From NCBI GenBank assembly GCA_014192425.1, contig BJHK01000027.1, positions 1 to 40,117 on the forward strand: a stretch of DNA of 40,117 bases, read 5' to 3'. Position 1 is the first letter of the stretch, and each line of letters starts with the position of its first letter. The translations under genes and the position numbers were made by a program. Source of the stretch: Planctomycetia bacterium. GTDB lineage: Bacteria; Planctomycetota; Planctomycetia; Pirellulales; UBA1268. Shown here one piece after another: positions 24,776 to 33,992 of the stretch. The notes beneath the pieces are model-generated. The model searched no databases, had not been told where the DNA came from, and saw only the letters and a program-made list of their open reading frames with translations.

Positions 24776-25420
24776 ATGAACAGCGATCCTCCTGGTTCCC
24801 CCAACGATCCCTGGGCGTTGATGCCGGGGCCGAGCGTGGTCACGTTCGGCTTCGACGTCCTCGACCGGGTCGAGCAGGCGGCGGCCATGGTCAAGGAACG
24901 GCTCAAGCGATCGGTCGCCGCGCTGGAGGCGGCCGGCATCCCCCATGCCGTGGTCGGCGGCCATGCCGTGGCGGCCTGGGTGGCGCGGATCGATCCGGCG
25001 GCCGTCCGCACGACCGTCGACGTCGACCTGCTCATCGACCGGGCCGACCTGCCGCGGGCGATCGTGGCCCTCGAACAGGTCGGGTTCATCCATTCATTCA
25101 CGTTCGGGATCAACATCTTCGTCGATGGCCCGAGCGGCAAGGCCCGCGAGGCGGTGCACATTCTCTTCGCCGGCGAGCCGGTGAAGCCCGTCGATCCGCT
25201 GCCGGCGCCCGATCTCTCGGCCGCCCAGACGCTCGACGGCTACCGGATCGTCGATCTCGACCGGCTGATCGTCATGAAGCTGACGGCGTTTCGCGACAAG
25301 GACAAGACCCATCTCCGCGACATGATCGACGTCGGCCTGATCGACGCCGGCACGGTCGCCCGTCTGCCGGTTGAGTTGCGACCGCGGCTCGAGGAACTGC
25401 TCGCCACCCCGGGCGGCTGA
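24776..25420 (+). CDS. Nucleotidyltransferase-fold protein (MNT/DUF6036-like)
   Basis: 214 residues. After a coiled helix (DRVEQAAAMVKERLKRSV) comes HAVVGGHAVAAWV then VRTTVDVDLLIDRADL. A GG motif followed by DxD is the nucleotidyltransferase-fold catalytic pattern of the MNT and AbiEii families. LIVMKLTAFRDKDKTHLRDMIDVGLID near the end resembles the C-terminus of the same families, where a K..A...RxKD motif is conserved. Proteins of this kind are often one half of a toxin-antitoxin or a stand-alone AMPylase, but no partner HEPN or AbiEi gene is adjacent. Function not assigned. Confidence 0.7.
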   Translation: MNSDPPGSPNDPWALMPGPSVVTFGFDVLDRVEQAAAMVKERLKRSVAALEAAGIPHAVVGGHAVAAWVARIDPAAVRTTVDVDLLIDRADLPRAIVALEQVGFIHSFTFGINIFVDGPSGKAREAVHILFAGEPVKPVDPLPAPDLSAAQTLDGYRIVDLDRLIVMKLTAFRDKDKTHLRDMIDVGLIDAGTVARLPVELRPRLEELLATPGG

Positions 25421-25469
25421 CTCCCGGCCGGTGCTGACCGGTGGGCAACGGGTCGCGCCGTGGCGGCAG

Positions 25470-25499
25470 TTCGCGTTTTTCGGCCGCCGTTCCTACACT
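25470..25499 (+). promoter_or_regulatory. Possible promoter of glgE
   Basis: TTCGCG (25470-25475) and TACACT (25494-25499) are 18 bases apart. The match is moderate. If it is the promoter, glgE must start downstream of about 25505, which supports the GTG at 25559 over an upstream ATG at 25460. Confidence 0.35.
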
Positions 25500-25558
25500 G
25501 TGGCCGCGTCGCCGGCCTGCCGCCGACGCCGCCCCCAGCCTCGCCGCGAGCCCGCCCC

Positions 25559-27559
<2,001 letters not shown>

Positions 27560-27566
27560 CCTGCCG

Positions 27567-28976
27567 ATGCGGGAGCCCAGCGAGCCGCCGAGTGCCGCGC
27601 CCGCCACGATTGCCACGGTCGCTGCCTGGCTGCCGCAGGCCCGCTGGTTCGCCGGCAAGCACGCGGACGGGGCCCGCGCGATTTCAATCCACGACGAGCT
27701 GGCCACGCCCGCAGGAAAGGTCCTGCTCGTCGATGTGGCAGTCGGGGCCGGTGAGCCGGAGCGGTATGTCGTGCCCGTGGATGCCGCCGGCGCCGATGCC
27801 GCCGCGTCCCGCGCCTTCGCCACCTGGCTTGTCCGCGTCGTGCGCGGCGGCCTGCGGGTCGAGGCGGGCCGCGGCGCGATCGTCGGCCGGCTCGCGGAAA
27901 CGCCCGGCGGGGCGACCGGCACGCCGGCGATCACGGCGGTCCACCTGCTCGGCGTCGACGCCTCGAATACGTCGCTGCTCGTGGACCTGGGGGAGGCCGG
28001 CCCCGGCCTCGTCAGCCTCGTGTTCAAGCTGCTGCGGCGCTGTCGGCCGGGGATCCAGCCGGAGGTGGAGGTCGGCGAGTTTCTCGCGCTGCACACGCCC
28101 TGGTCCGGCGCCGCCCGGCTGCGCGGCTGGCTCGAATACGTGCCGGACGACGCTGCCGAGGCGCCGACGGTGCTGGCGACGATCCACGACGCGGTTCCCG
28201 CAAGCGTCTCCGCCTGGGACCGGCTGGGGCCGCTCGTCGCCGGGGGCGGCCTGCATGGACCCGACCGCGACCGCCTGCTCGTGATCGTCGCCCGGCTCGG
28301 CCTGGCGACGGCCGAGATGCACGCCGCGCTCGCGTCACGCCCGGACATCCCCGCCTTCGCGCCAGAGCCGGCGACGCCTCGCCACTGGCAGGCGGAGGCC
28401 GCGGGCATGGTCGCCCGGCTGGCCGCGGTCGCCCGGCTGGCCCGCGAGCAGGCCGATCGCCATCCCGAGCCGCTCCGCGGCCGGCTGCTTCGGTTCGCCG
28501 CGCGGGAGGGGGCGTTCGCCAGCCGCCTGAAAGGCCTCGCCGCATGCCCGGCAGACCTGTGCCTGATCCGGATCCACGGCGACTACCACCTCGGCCAGGT
28601 GCTCCTCGATGCCGCCGACGCGCCGGCCATCATCGACTTCGAGGGGGAGCCGGGGCGGCCGCTCGCCGACCGGCGGGCCAAAGTCGCCGCCTGCCGGGAC
28701 GTGGCCGGGATGTGCCGTTCGTTCGACTACCTGCTGCGGCACGCGGCGCTGCATGGCGGCGGGCCGTGGCAGGCCTCCGACCTCCGGCTGCTGGAGACGA
28801 CGTTTCTCGCAGCCTACGCCGCCCATGCGGCCGGCGGCTGCTGGTGGCCTGCCCGGGATGCCGACGGCCTGCTGGAGGTGTTCACGCTCGACAAGGCGAT
28901 CTACGAGCTGGCCTACGAAATGAACCATCGGCCCGACTGGATCGACGTGCCGCTGGCTGCGCTCGACGCCGCCTGA
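27567..28976 (+). CDS. mak: Maltokinase (Mak/Pep2)
   Basis: 469 residues of the aminoglycoside-phosphotransferase-like kinase fold. It phosphorylates maltose at C1 with ATP to give the GlgE substrate. The N-terminus LPQARWFAGKHADGARAIS has the typical R(W/F)(F/Y)xGK. The kinase core shows CLIRIHGDYHLGQVLL (catalytic Asp), AIIDFEGEPGRPLADRR (DFE, metal binding) and RDVAGMCRSFDYL; the C-terminus KAIYELAYEMNHRPDWIDVPL is typical. Unlike actinobacterial TreS-Pep2 fusions, it is free-standing and no treS or glgB is in the window. It is adjacent to glgE and the two are probably co-transcribed. Confidence 0.93.
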   Translation: MREPSEPPSAAPATIATVAAWLPQARWFAGKHADGARAISIHDELATPAGKVLLVDVAVGAGEPERYVVPVDAAGADAAASRAFATWLVRVVRGGLRVEAGRGAIVGRLAETPGGATGTPAITAVHLLGVDASNTSLLVDLGEAGPGLVSLVFKLLRRCRPGIQPEVEVGEFLALHTPWSGAARLRGWLEYVPDDAAEAPTVLATIHDAVPASVSAWDRLGPLVAGGGLHGPDRDRLLVIVARLGLATAEMHAALASRPDIPAFAPEPATPRHWQAEAAGMVARLAAVARLAREQADRHPEPLRGRLLRFAAREGAFASRLKGLAACPADLCLIRIHGDYHLGQVLLDAADAPAIIDFEGEPGRPLADRRAKVAACRDVAGMCRSFDYLLRHAALHGGGPWQASDLRLLETTFLAAYAAHAAGGCWWPARDADGLLEVFTLDKAIYELAYEMNHRPDWIDVPLAALDAA

Positions 28977-29053
28977 GAGCGTTCAGGCGGGGGCCGCCGC
29001 CGCGGTGACGCACCCCGGCCCCCACCACGCACGCCACAACCTGGTCACGGCAA

Positions 29054-29086
29054 CAAAAAAAGCCGCGTCCCGGAGGACGCGGCTTT
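29054..29086 (-). terminator. Rho-independent terminator of the PEP-CTERM gene
   Basis: Stem AAAGCCGCGTCC (29059-29070) pairs perfectly with 29075-29086 around a CGGA loop. On the minus strand it is followed by a T7 run (29060 down to 29054). It lies 29 bases beyond the PEP-CTERM stop and probably also halts readthrough from maltokinase on the other strand, though with few T on that side. Confidence 0.9.
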
Positions 29087-29114
29087 CTCTGTTTGAAACC
29101 GTCGAAGCGGTCAA

Positions 29115-29861
29115 TCAGTTGACCGACTTCGCTGCCCGAAGGCGGCGGCGAATGACGGCGGCAAGACCGGTTCCGATGATGCCGAGGCCGGCGAGCGTCG
29201 ACGGCTCGGGAACGGCCCGCACCTGGATGGCCGAGTAGTAGCCGGCCGGAGCGACCGTTGAAACGTTGAAATTCTGGAAGGATGCATCGGCCGTGAACGT
29301 CCCCCTGATCCATTGACCGACACCACCATCGGCATTGGTCGTGTTCACGTCGAGCGTAATCCCGTCAACAGTCTGCGTTGCACCAATAGCGGGACGCGAA
29401 TCGTTGGCCCAGAACTGGATCGAGTACTCCTGGCCGTTAGTGAGACCCGAAACAGTGACCGTGGAAGAACCTGGACCAAAGCTATAAATGCTATCGCTGA
29501 GCAAGTTTTGATATTCCGTAGGGAGTCCACTGAATGGAGCAGCCGACGAACCGAATGCATTAAGAATCGCGAAGCCAGTATCCGGCTGGAGCAGGGTGAA
29601 ATTTCCGCTCGTGACACCGGCCGTACCAGACGGGACGGGTGACCATGCGGCAAACGTCACGCCATTCACGGTGACATTGGTGCTTCCAAAACTGGACGCA
29701 GCGAAGAGCGTGCCTTCGGTATTCACGTCAGTCGTGCCAGAAATCGTCGTGGCGGACCCCCACGTGATGCCCGCCGCGTCGGCCGATCGCATCGCGATGC
29801 CACCGAGCACTGAAGCGGACACGAGGGACGCAACCGTTGCCAATCTGAGAAAGTTTTTCAT
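29115..29861 (-). CDS. PEP-CTERM sorting-signal exported protein
   Basis: 248 residues. A signal peptide (MKNFLRLATVASLVSASVLG, cleavage probably after SADA) precedes an Asn/Thr/Ser/Gly-rich extracellular body with no recognised enzymatic domain (e.g. GLTNGQEYSIQFWANDSRPA). The C-terminus has the tripartite exosortase signal: VPEPSTL, the helix GLGIIGTGLAAVI and the basic RRRLRAAK tail. Exosortase removes the tail and the protein is anchored or released at the cell surface. No exosortase gene is in the window. Visibly less G+C-rich than its neighbours. Confidence 0.92.
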   Translation of the reverse strand: MKNFLRLATVASLVSASVLGGIAMRSADAAGITWGSATTISGTTDVNTEGTLFAASSFGSTNVTVNGVTFAAWSPVPSGTAGVTSGNFTLLQPDTGFAILNAFGSSAAPFSGLPTEYQNLLSDSIYSFGPGSSTVTVSGLTNGQEYSIQFWANDSRPAIGATQTVDGITLDVNTTNADGGVGQWIRGTFTADASFQNFNVSTVAPAGYYSAIQVRAVPEPSTLAGLGIIGTGLAAVIRRRLRAAKSVN

Positions 29862-29879
29862 CGTTAAGTTCCTGAGGGA

Positions 29880-29908
29880 ATTGAGTCCGAAAGTTTTCTG
29901 AAGATCAA
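29880..29908 (-). promoter_or_regulatory. Promoter of the PEP-CTERM gene
   Basis: Minus-strand TTGATC (29903-29908) and CTCAAT (29880-29885) are exactly 17 bases apart. A CAGGAA Shine-Dalgarno-like site lies 8 bases before the ATG at 29861. Confidence 0.45.
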
Positions 29909-30251
29909 AGTTGTGCTGTGCAGAGGCGGGACCAGCGCTTGTGCGATTTCAAGGATGCGAATCACGCCAAAACACACCGGAATATTCTTCAAAAGCCAAG
30001 TCCTTGGTTGGCCACATATTGAAAGTCTTGCAATCCAACCTCCCCCATGAGGATGGAGTGGAACCCCCGAGCCGGGAAAACCCTGTTTTGCCTCATCCTT
30101 GGCCGAGGCCGAAGCCGGACAGGCGTCGTTGACCCCCTCCCCTCAGGGGCCGTCTCTCCGATCGCTTGCGGCCTGCCGATTCCCCTGGAAACCACCCTTC
30201 CCACCGGCCCCCGGCCCGCGGAAGACTGCTGAAAAAGCGAGTAAAACACGA
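29909..30251. other. Intergenic region without recognised gene
   Basis: About 340 bases between the PEP-CTERM promoter and the putative WYL terminator. Short open frames here have no ribosome binding site and no recognisable product. The first half is noticeably AT-richer than the rest of the window. A short CCCCT/AGGGG dyad lies near 30130. I see no RNA gene. Confidence 0.5.
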
Positions 30252-30266
30252 CAGTCCAGCGGACTG
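30243..30266 (-). terminator. Possible terminator of the WYL gene
   Basis: CAGTCC-AGC-GGACTG (30252-30266) is a perfect 6-bp stem. On the minus strand it is followed after three bases by T4, about 40 bases past the WYL stop. The short stem makes this a weak call. Confidence 0.4.
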
Positions 30267-30304
30267 CGGGCGTCCGAACCGGCCTGTCGCGGGCACCGGC
30301 CCGG

Positions 30305-31405
30305 TCAGCCGCTGACGCTGCGAGCCCCGACCGACCGCAGGCCGCGGCCGGTGTAGCGGGCGGCGATCCGCCCCGCCTCCGCGGCGATCTGCTCGCGGAC
30401 GTCGGCCGGCTCCAGGACCTCCGCGTGGCTGCCGAGCGCGAGGAGCTGGGGGATCATCTCGGCGTCCCAGGCCCGCTCGATCTCCAGCACCACGCCCCCG
30501 TCGGCCTGCCTGCGCACGCGCTGCCGCGGATGAAACGGCTTCTCACAGGCCCAGCGGGCCCGCTCGGCGTCGATCCGCACCCGGTAGCGCCGCCCCGGCT
30601 CATCCGCGCGATAGATCGTGATGCTGTCGGCGAGCAGGGCCTCGATCGACTCCGGCCGCCGCGCGAAGCGGCGGCTCGACTGCCGGGCCTCGACCACCCG
30701 GTCGAGCTTGTAGAACCGGACCGCGTCGTCGGCCCGCGTGCGCCGTGCCGCCGTCGCATCGGCCACGCGCCGCGCGGCTATGTAGATGCTCCCCTCGTAG
30801 AGCACGAGCGCCTCCGGCCGGATCACGATCCGCTTCGGCCGGGCGTCGGCGAGCCCCTGGTAGCGGATCGTGAGCTCGACGGCGTTGCGGATCGCCGTGT
30901 TCACCGCGCTGAGCATCCGGGCGCCATACTTGGGGGCGGCTGGCTTGGGATGGACGACCAGCCCCTCCTTGTGGGACTCGGCATAGGCCAACAGCTCGGG
31001 CGTAGCCACCCGCTCCAGCTTGCCGAGCAACTGGCCGATCCCGCGCCAATAAAACGTCCCCGCCAGCGGGGCGAGGAACTCGCGGGCGGCGGCCAGCGAC
31101 AGCAATTCGGGCAGCGACACCGCCGGCATCGCCAGTTCGTGCATGCCGCGGCCCGGCTCGATCGCAAAAGCCTTGCGCTCGGTGCCGCGGTCCGTCCGCT
31201 TCCGCGACTCCTTGACCGCGTAGCCAAAGCGACCGAGGAACTCGACATCGCGGCCAATGTTCTTCTCCGACATCTCGTCGATCACGCCCCGGTCGCGGAG
31301 CCTGTCCTTGAGCTCGGCGGCCGTCAGCGGCTGCCGGGCCTCGAAGAGGATGTCGATGAGGTGAAACACCCGAAGCAGTTGCTCGTGACGGCTCAGTGCA
31401 TCCAT
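30305..31405 (-). CDS. WYL-domain transcriptional regulator
   Basis: 366 residues starting MDALSRHEQLLRVFHLIDIL. An N-terminal winged helix (PLTAAELKDRLRDRG, then KNIGRDVEFLGRFGY) precedes a WYL-type ligand domain (TIRYQGLADARPKRIVIRPE, then EALVLYEGSIYIAAR), where SIYIAA replaces the eponymous W-Y-L triad, and a C-terminal WCX extension (RAWDAEMIPQLLALGSHAEV). WYL regulators often control defence or stress loci by sensing nucleotides or other ligands. The nearest accessory genes are the VapBC and AbiE-like loci downstream in the + direction, but no divergent partner is obvious. The open frame extends upstream into the repeat arm as MVAGTF; the MDALS start is preferred. Confidence 0.85.
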   Translation of the reverse strand: MDALSRHEQLLRVFHLIDILFEARQPLTAAELKDRLRDRGVIDEMSEKNIGRDVEFLGRFGYAVKESRKRTDRGTERKAFAIEPGRGMHELAMPAVSLPELLSLAAAREFLAPLAGTFYWRGIGQLLGKLERVATPELLAYAESHKEGLVVHPKPAAPKYGARMLSAVNTAIRNAVELTIRYQGLADARPKRIVIRPEALVLYEGSIYIAARRVADATAARRTRADDAVRFYKLDRVVEARQSSRRFARRPESIEALLADSITIYRADEPGRRYRVRIDAERARWACEKPFHPRQRVRRQADGGVVLEIERAWDAEMIPQLLALGSHAEVLEPADVREQIAAEAGRIAARYTGRGLRSVGARSVSG

Positions 31406-31428
31406 GGCTGACGGGCTCGCAGGGTTGG

Positions 31429-31454
31429 AAAAGGTGCCAGCCACCAAATCTGGG
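31429..31454 (-). repeat. Single REP-like arm upstream of the WYL gene
   Basis: A full 26-base arm, identical to the left arm at 11523-11548. No complementary arm follows. In gene orientation the T4 end faces the WYL start 23 bases away. Confidence 0.9.
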
Positions 31455-31556
31455 CAAAATGCGGCACCGCCGGGTTTTGTCAGTGTTTGTGAGAGGCAAC
31501 TCTACCGGCACATTTTCCGCGGGCTACCAATTGATTGCAATGTCGCCGAGGGAAGG

Positions 31557-31582
31557 AAAAGGTGCCAGCCACCAAATCTGGG
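31557..31582 (-). repeat. Single REP-like arm downstream of vapC
   Basis: 26-base arm, identical to that at 31429-31454 and in the same orientation. It lies between the WYL gene and the vapC stop, 77 bases beyond the stop. Flank similarity to the preceding copy continues for a few bases (TGGGCAA.ATGC). Confidence 0.9.
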
Positions 31583-31659
31583 CAACATGCCGGAGTGCGG
31601 GCTTTGCGCGGGAGCCTACCCGGGTGCGGGCGGCGAGGAGCGCGCGGAGCTGCGATGTC

Positions 31660-32025
31660 TCATCCCTTGCCGAAAGCCACTCCGAGTCGACTGGCGATTC
31701 GCCGCAGGCGGGCGTCGCGGGTCCACAACTCGTGGGACTGGGTGACGGCCGCCCAGAGGATGTGCGCGTCGATGAGCCCGATTCCTCCGCCGTCGAGCCG
31801 CCGCTCCTCGATGAACATGAGAATCTCATCGTGCTCGGCCTGCCCCGTCCGCGGCAGGGCATGAAGGAGTTCGAGGATCACGCGCCGGCGAGCGAGACGC
31901 CCGCAGGCGAGTTCACCGATCACGAATGGATGACACACGACCTCTCCCGCCTCCAGGAGGGTCGCAAGCTGGCGGTCGCCACGCCGCAAGTGGTCGATCC
32001 AAATCGATGTATCGACGAGGATCAT
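31660..32025 (-). CDS. vapC: VapC-type PIN-domain ribonuclease toxin
   Basis: 121 residues. PIN active-site acids are present: Asp5 in ILVDTSIWIDHL, Glu38 in VIGELACG, Asp86 in IGLIDAHIL and Asp104 in LWTRDARLRRIA. This DTSIWIDHLR / GLIDAHIL / WTRDARL set is characteristic of one common VapC subgroup. The toxin should cleave RNA when released from VapB. It lies 12 bases after the vapB gene in the same operon. It is a different lineage from the FitB-like toxin at 24.2 kb. Confidence 0.93.
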   Translation of the reverse strand: MILVDTSIWIDHLRRGDRQLATLLEAGEVVCHPFVIGELACGRLARRRVILELLHALPRTGQAEHDEILMFIEERRLDGGGIGLIDAHILWAAVTQSHELWTRDARLRRIASRLGVAFGKG

Positions 32026-32037
32026 CGAGGCCGCCGC

Positions 32038-32229
32038 TCAACCAGGCCTGCGACGGGGAAGCGCCTTGGCCCTGCGATCGGAGCCCCCGAGAGCGGCGAG
32101 CTTTTTAGCGGCTTCCCGCGCGATCAGTGCCTCGAGGCCGAGGCGGACGAGCTCGGTCTTCTTGCTGACGCCGGTGAGACGGGCGGCGGTCGACAGCGAT
32201 TTCTCGTCGATGTTCAAGGTTGTCCGCAT
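32038..32229 (-). CDS. vapB: VapB-type antitoxin
   Basis: 63 residues: MRTTLNIDEKSLSTAARLTG, then KKTELVRLGLEALIAREAAKK and a basic tail. The RTTLNID strand and the K(K/R)xELVRxGLEALI helix are the VapB (type II, MetJ/Arc-like) pattern. The first gene of the operon; toxin follows after 12 bases. The upstream extension into the REP-like arm (MAAGTFSQSP) is rejected because the strand needed for DNA binding begins at MRTTL. Confidence 0.9.
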   Translation of the reverse strand: MRTTLNIDEKSLSTAARLTGVSKKTELVRLGLEALIAREAAKKLAALGGSDRRAKALPRRRPG

Positions 32230-32235
32230 GCATCG

Positions 32236-32264
32236 ATTTTCTTCGAATCGTATGCATTCGTCAA
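32236..32264 (-). promoter_or_regulatory. Promoter of vapBC
   Basis: Minus-strand TTGACG (32259-32264) and GAAAAT (32236-32241) are 17 bases apart, ending 7 bases before the vapB ATG. A near-leaderless transcript is implied. Confidence 0.6.
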
Positions 32265-32297
32265 GTCGGATTCGGACGCCTGATCCGGGCGACTGGG

Positions 32298-32323
32298 AAA
32301 AGGTGCCAGCCGCCAAATCTGGG
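32298..32323 (-). repeat. Single REP-like arm upstream of vapB
   Basis: 26-base arm with one difference (CCGCC for CCACC in the plus-strand reading). It has the same orientation as the arms at 31429 and 31557. It lies 69 bases upstream of the vapB start, beyond the -35. Confidence 0.88.
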
Positions 32324-32421
32324 ACGTTTCCAGCAGTAGTGTCCGCCTATCCCCACTTTTTATGTCACGTTTTTTTGCAAGAAAACTTGACGCAGGGGCG
32401 TTGTTGGCCGAAACTAGGTGC

Positions 32422-33207
32422 ATGAGCACTCGTGCCGCCACAGCCGGAATCCGTCAGCGATCAATCGCGGGCCGCATTCGGGCACGGATCGAGAGAGGGG
32501 GCGAGCGCGTGTGGCGAGTTACTGATTTTCAGAGTGCCGACCGGGCATGGACCGCGCAGGCAATCGCCCAGGCCCTGTCGCGACTTTCCCGGCAGGGAGA
32601 AGTGCGGCGGCTAGGCAAAGGCCTTTACTATCGTGGTCGAGAGACGGCATTCGGCCCCAGCCTGCCAAGCCCGGCGATGGTGCAGAGTCTGCCGATTGCT
32701 GGTCGGAAGATTTTTCCGTCGGGTCACGCCGCGGCCAGCATGCTTGGGCTCACGACGCAGCAACCATCCCGCCCCGAAATCGCCACTACCGGCTTGAGCC
32801 TTCCCCGGCTCATCGTGGGCAAGCAAACCGTCATCCGTACCCGGCGACCGGAGTCGTGGCGGTCGCTCGATGCCGAGGATGCCGTGGTCTTGGAGGTTTT
32901 GCGGCAGCGAGGCACAAGCAGCGAGCTTTCGGCCGATGAAACCGTCAAACGCCTCTTAGTGGTCGTCAACAAACCAGGGCGGTTCGTCAGGCTGTGCCGT
33001 GTGGCGGCGTCCGAGCCGCCGAGGGTGCGCGCTATGCTGGGTGCGATAGGGCAGCAGTTGAGGCGGTCGCCGCGTGCACTCACGCGGCTGCGGAGTACCC
33101 TGAACCAGTTGTCGAAATTTGATTTCGGAAAGTTGGCCGCCCTGAAGCATGCAGCTGAATGGCAGGCTCGACTGGAGAGGGCGCGTGCGTCTGTTTCAGC
33201 ATCCTGA
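32422..33207 (+). CDS. AbiEi/DUF6088-like antitoxin
   Basis: 261 residues. The N-terminus resembles the winged helix of DUF6088/AbiEi antitoxins: SIAGRIRARIERGGERVWRV, QAIAQALSRLSRQGEVRRLG, then KGLYYRGRET. The middle IAGRKIFPSGHAAASMLGLT and LIVGKQTVIRTRRPESWRSL fits the usual DUF6088 body. In AbiE systems the antitoxin is a DNA-binding repressor that antagonises the nucleotidyltransferase toxin. ATG at 32422 is preferred over 32362 because TTGACG at 32387 and a downstream GAAACT suggest a promoter between them. The stop overlaps the downstream gene start, as expected for an AbiE pair. Confidence 0.8.
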   Translation: MSTRAATAGIRQRSIAGRIRARIERGGERVWRVTDFQSADRAWTAQAIAQALSRLSRQGEVRRLGKGLYYRGRETAFGPSLPSPAMVQSLPIAGRKIFPSGHAAASMLGLTTQQPSRPEIATTGLSLPRLIVGKQTVIRTRRPESWRSLDAEDAVVLEVLRQRGTSSELSADETVKRLLVVVNKPGRFVRLCRVAASEPPRVRAMLGAIGQQLRRSPRALTRLRSTLNQLSKFDFGKLAALKHAAEWQARLERARASVSAS

Positions 33208-33844
33208 TTTCGGTCAGGCGATCCTCCGGGCGGCGGAGCATTTCGCAGCCCGCAAGCTGCGGCCCACAGTCATCGAGAAGGATTATTACGTCACCGAAGC
33301 CCTCAGGATCATTGCCGAACGCGAGGGGGACCAGGCGATGGCGCCGACGGAGCGGCGGCAGATCGCTTCCTTCGTCGGTGAATTTCTTCGTGAGACAGAC
33401 ACGACCCTTGGATGCGATGACGAACAGCCTTTCGAGATGCTCCTGCTTCACTTTCGTCGCACCTTCGTTGAAAAGCTGTTCGCCATTCACGCCAAGGTCG
33501 AAATCCTGAAGCAGACGGGTGAGCCGCTTGGCTCTTATGCCCGCCACTACTACGACCTCTACTGTCTGGCGGAGAGGCCGGAGGTTCTGGCGATGCTCAA
33601 GTCAGACGAGTACGCGGTGATAAAGGCCGACTACGCACGAATCAGCGAGGCGTTCTACGCCCGTGACTTCATTCCGCCGACGGGGATGAACTTTCAATCG
33701 AGCGATGCGCTGTTTCCCGACCAGGCACTCGAGCAAGTACTTGCTCGAAATTACAAGGAGCAATCCAGCCTGCTGTGCTACGGGGATGCCCCGGGTTGGC
33801 AAGACATCAAAGGTCGCCTGTCCCAATTGCGGCCACTGTTGTGA
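33185..33844 (+). pseudogene. AbiEii-like nucleotidyltransferase toxin lacking its catalytic core
   Basis: About 219 residues from the GTG at 33185, which has GGAGAGG upstream and gives the family-like start LFQHPDFGQAILRAAEHFAA. An ATG at 33149 is an alternative. VIEKDYYVTEALRIIAERE matches the AbiEii start (KDYWVTE). The next expected part, with GGTSLSK and EDID that form the nucleotidyltransferase active site, is absent. The sequence jumps to FVGEFLRETDTTLGCDDEQP, then FEMLLLHFRRTFVEKLFAIH, and continues normally to YARHYYDLYCL and QALEQVLARNYKEQ. The frame stays open, so this is an internal in-frame deletion of roughly 100 residues, not a frameshift. Catalytic activity should be lost. Confidence 0.75.
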
Positions 33845-33875
33845 GTGCCGTTGGGTAAATCATCCCTCGGTAGGG

Positions 33876-33911
33876 GAGAAGAGGTCGCGGGTTCAAGTCC
33901 TGTCGGGGAGA
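33876..33911 (+). other. tRNA 3'-end fragment (possible attachment site remnant)
   Basis: T arm GCGGG-TTCAAGT-CCTGT (33887-33903) is followed by a seven-base acceptor strand CGGGGAG and a discriminator A. No 5' acceptor strand (CTCCCCG) or anticodon arm is visible in the preceding 100 bases, so it is not a complete tRNA. The reverse strand encodes SPTGLEPATSS, a stretch typical of false proteins called on tRNA antisense strands. A 3' tRNA piece beside accessory genes is what integrases leave behind. Confidence 0.55.
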
Positions 33912-33992
33912 CTGGATGGACCAATGGTGCCGGTCGCCACGCCTGGCCGATGCCCGTGGAGCGAACCGTCAGCACCGTGGCGCCGCACCGGC

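Noticed and set aside
25460-25558. Upstream ATG for glgE
   Set aside because: It adds a Pro/Arg-rich stretch not typical of GlgE and covers the possible promoter at 25470-25499.
33845-33915. Complete tRNA gene
   Set aside because: Only the T arm and 3' acceptor strand are present. No matching 5' acceptor or anticodon arm was found upstream.
33778-33975. Minus-strand 65-codon frame containing SPTGLEPATSS
   Set aside because: This peptide is the antisense translation of a tRNA T arm and acceptor, a well-known source of false proteins.
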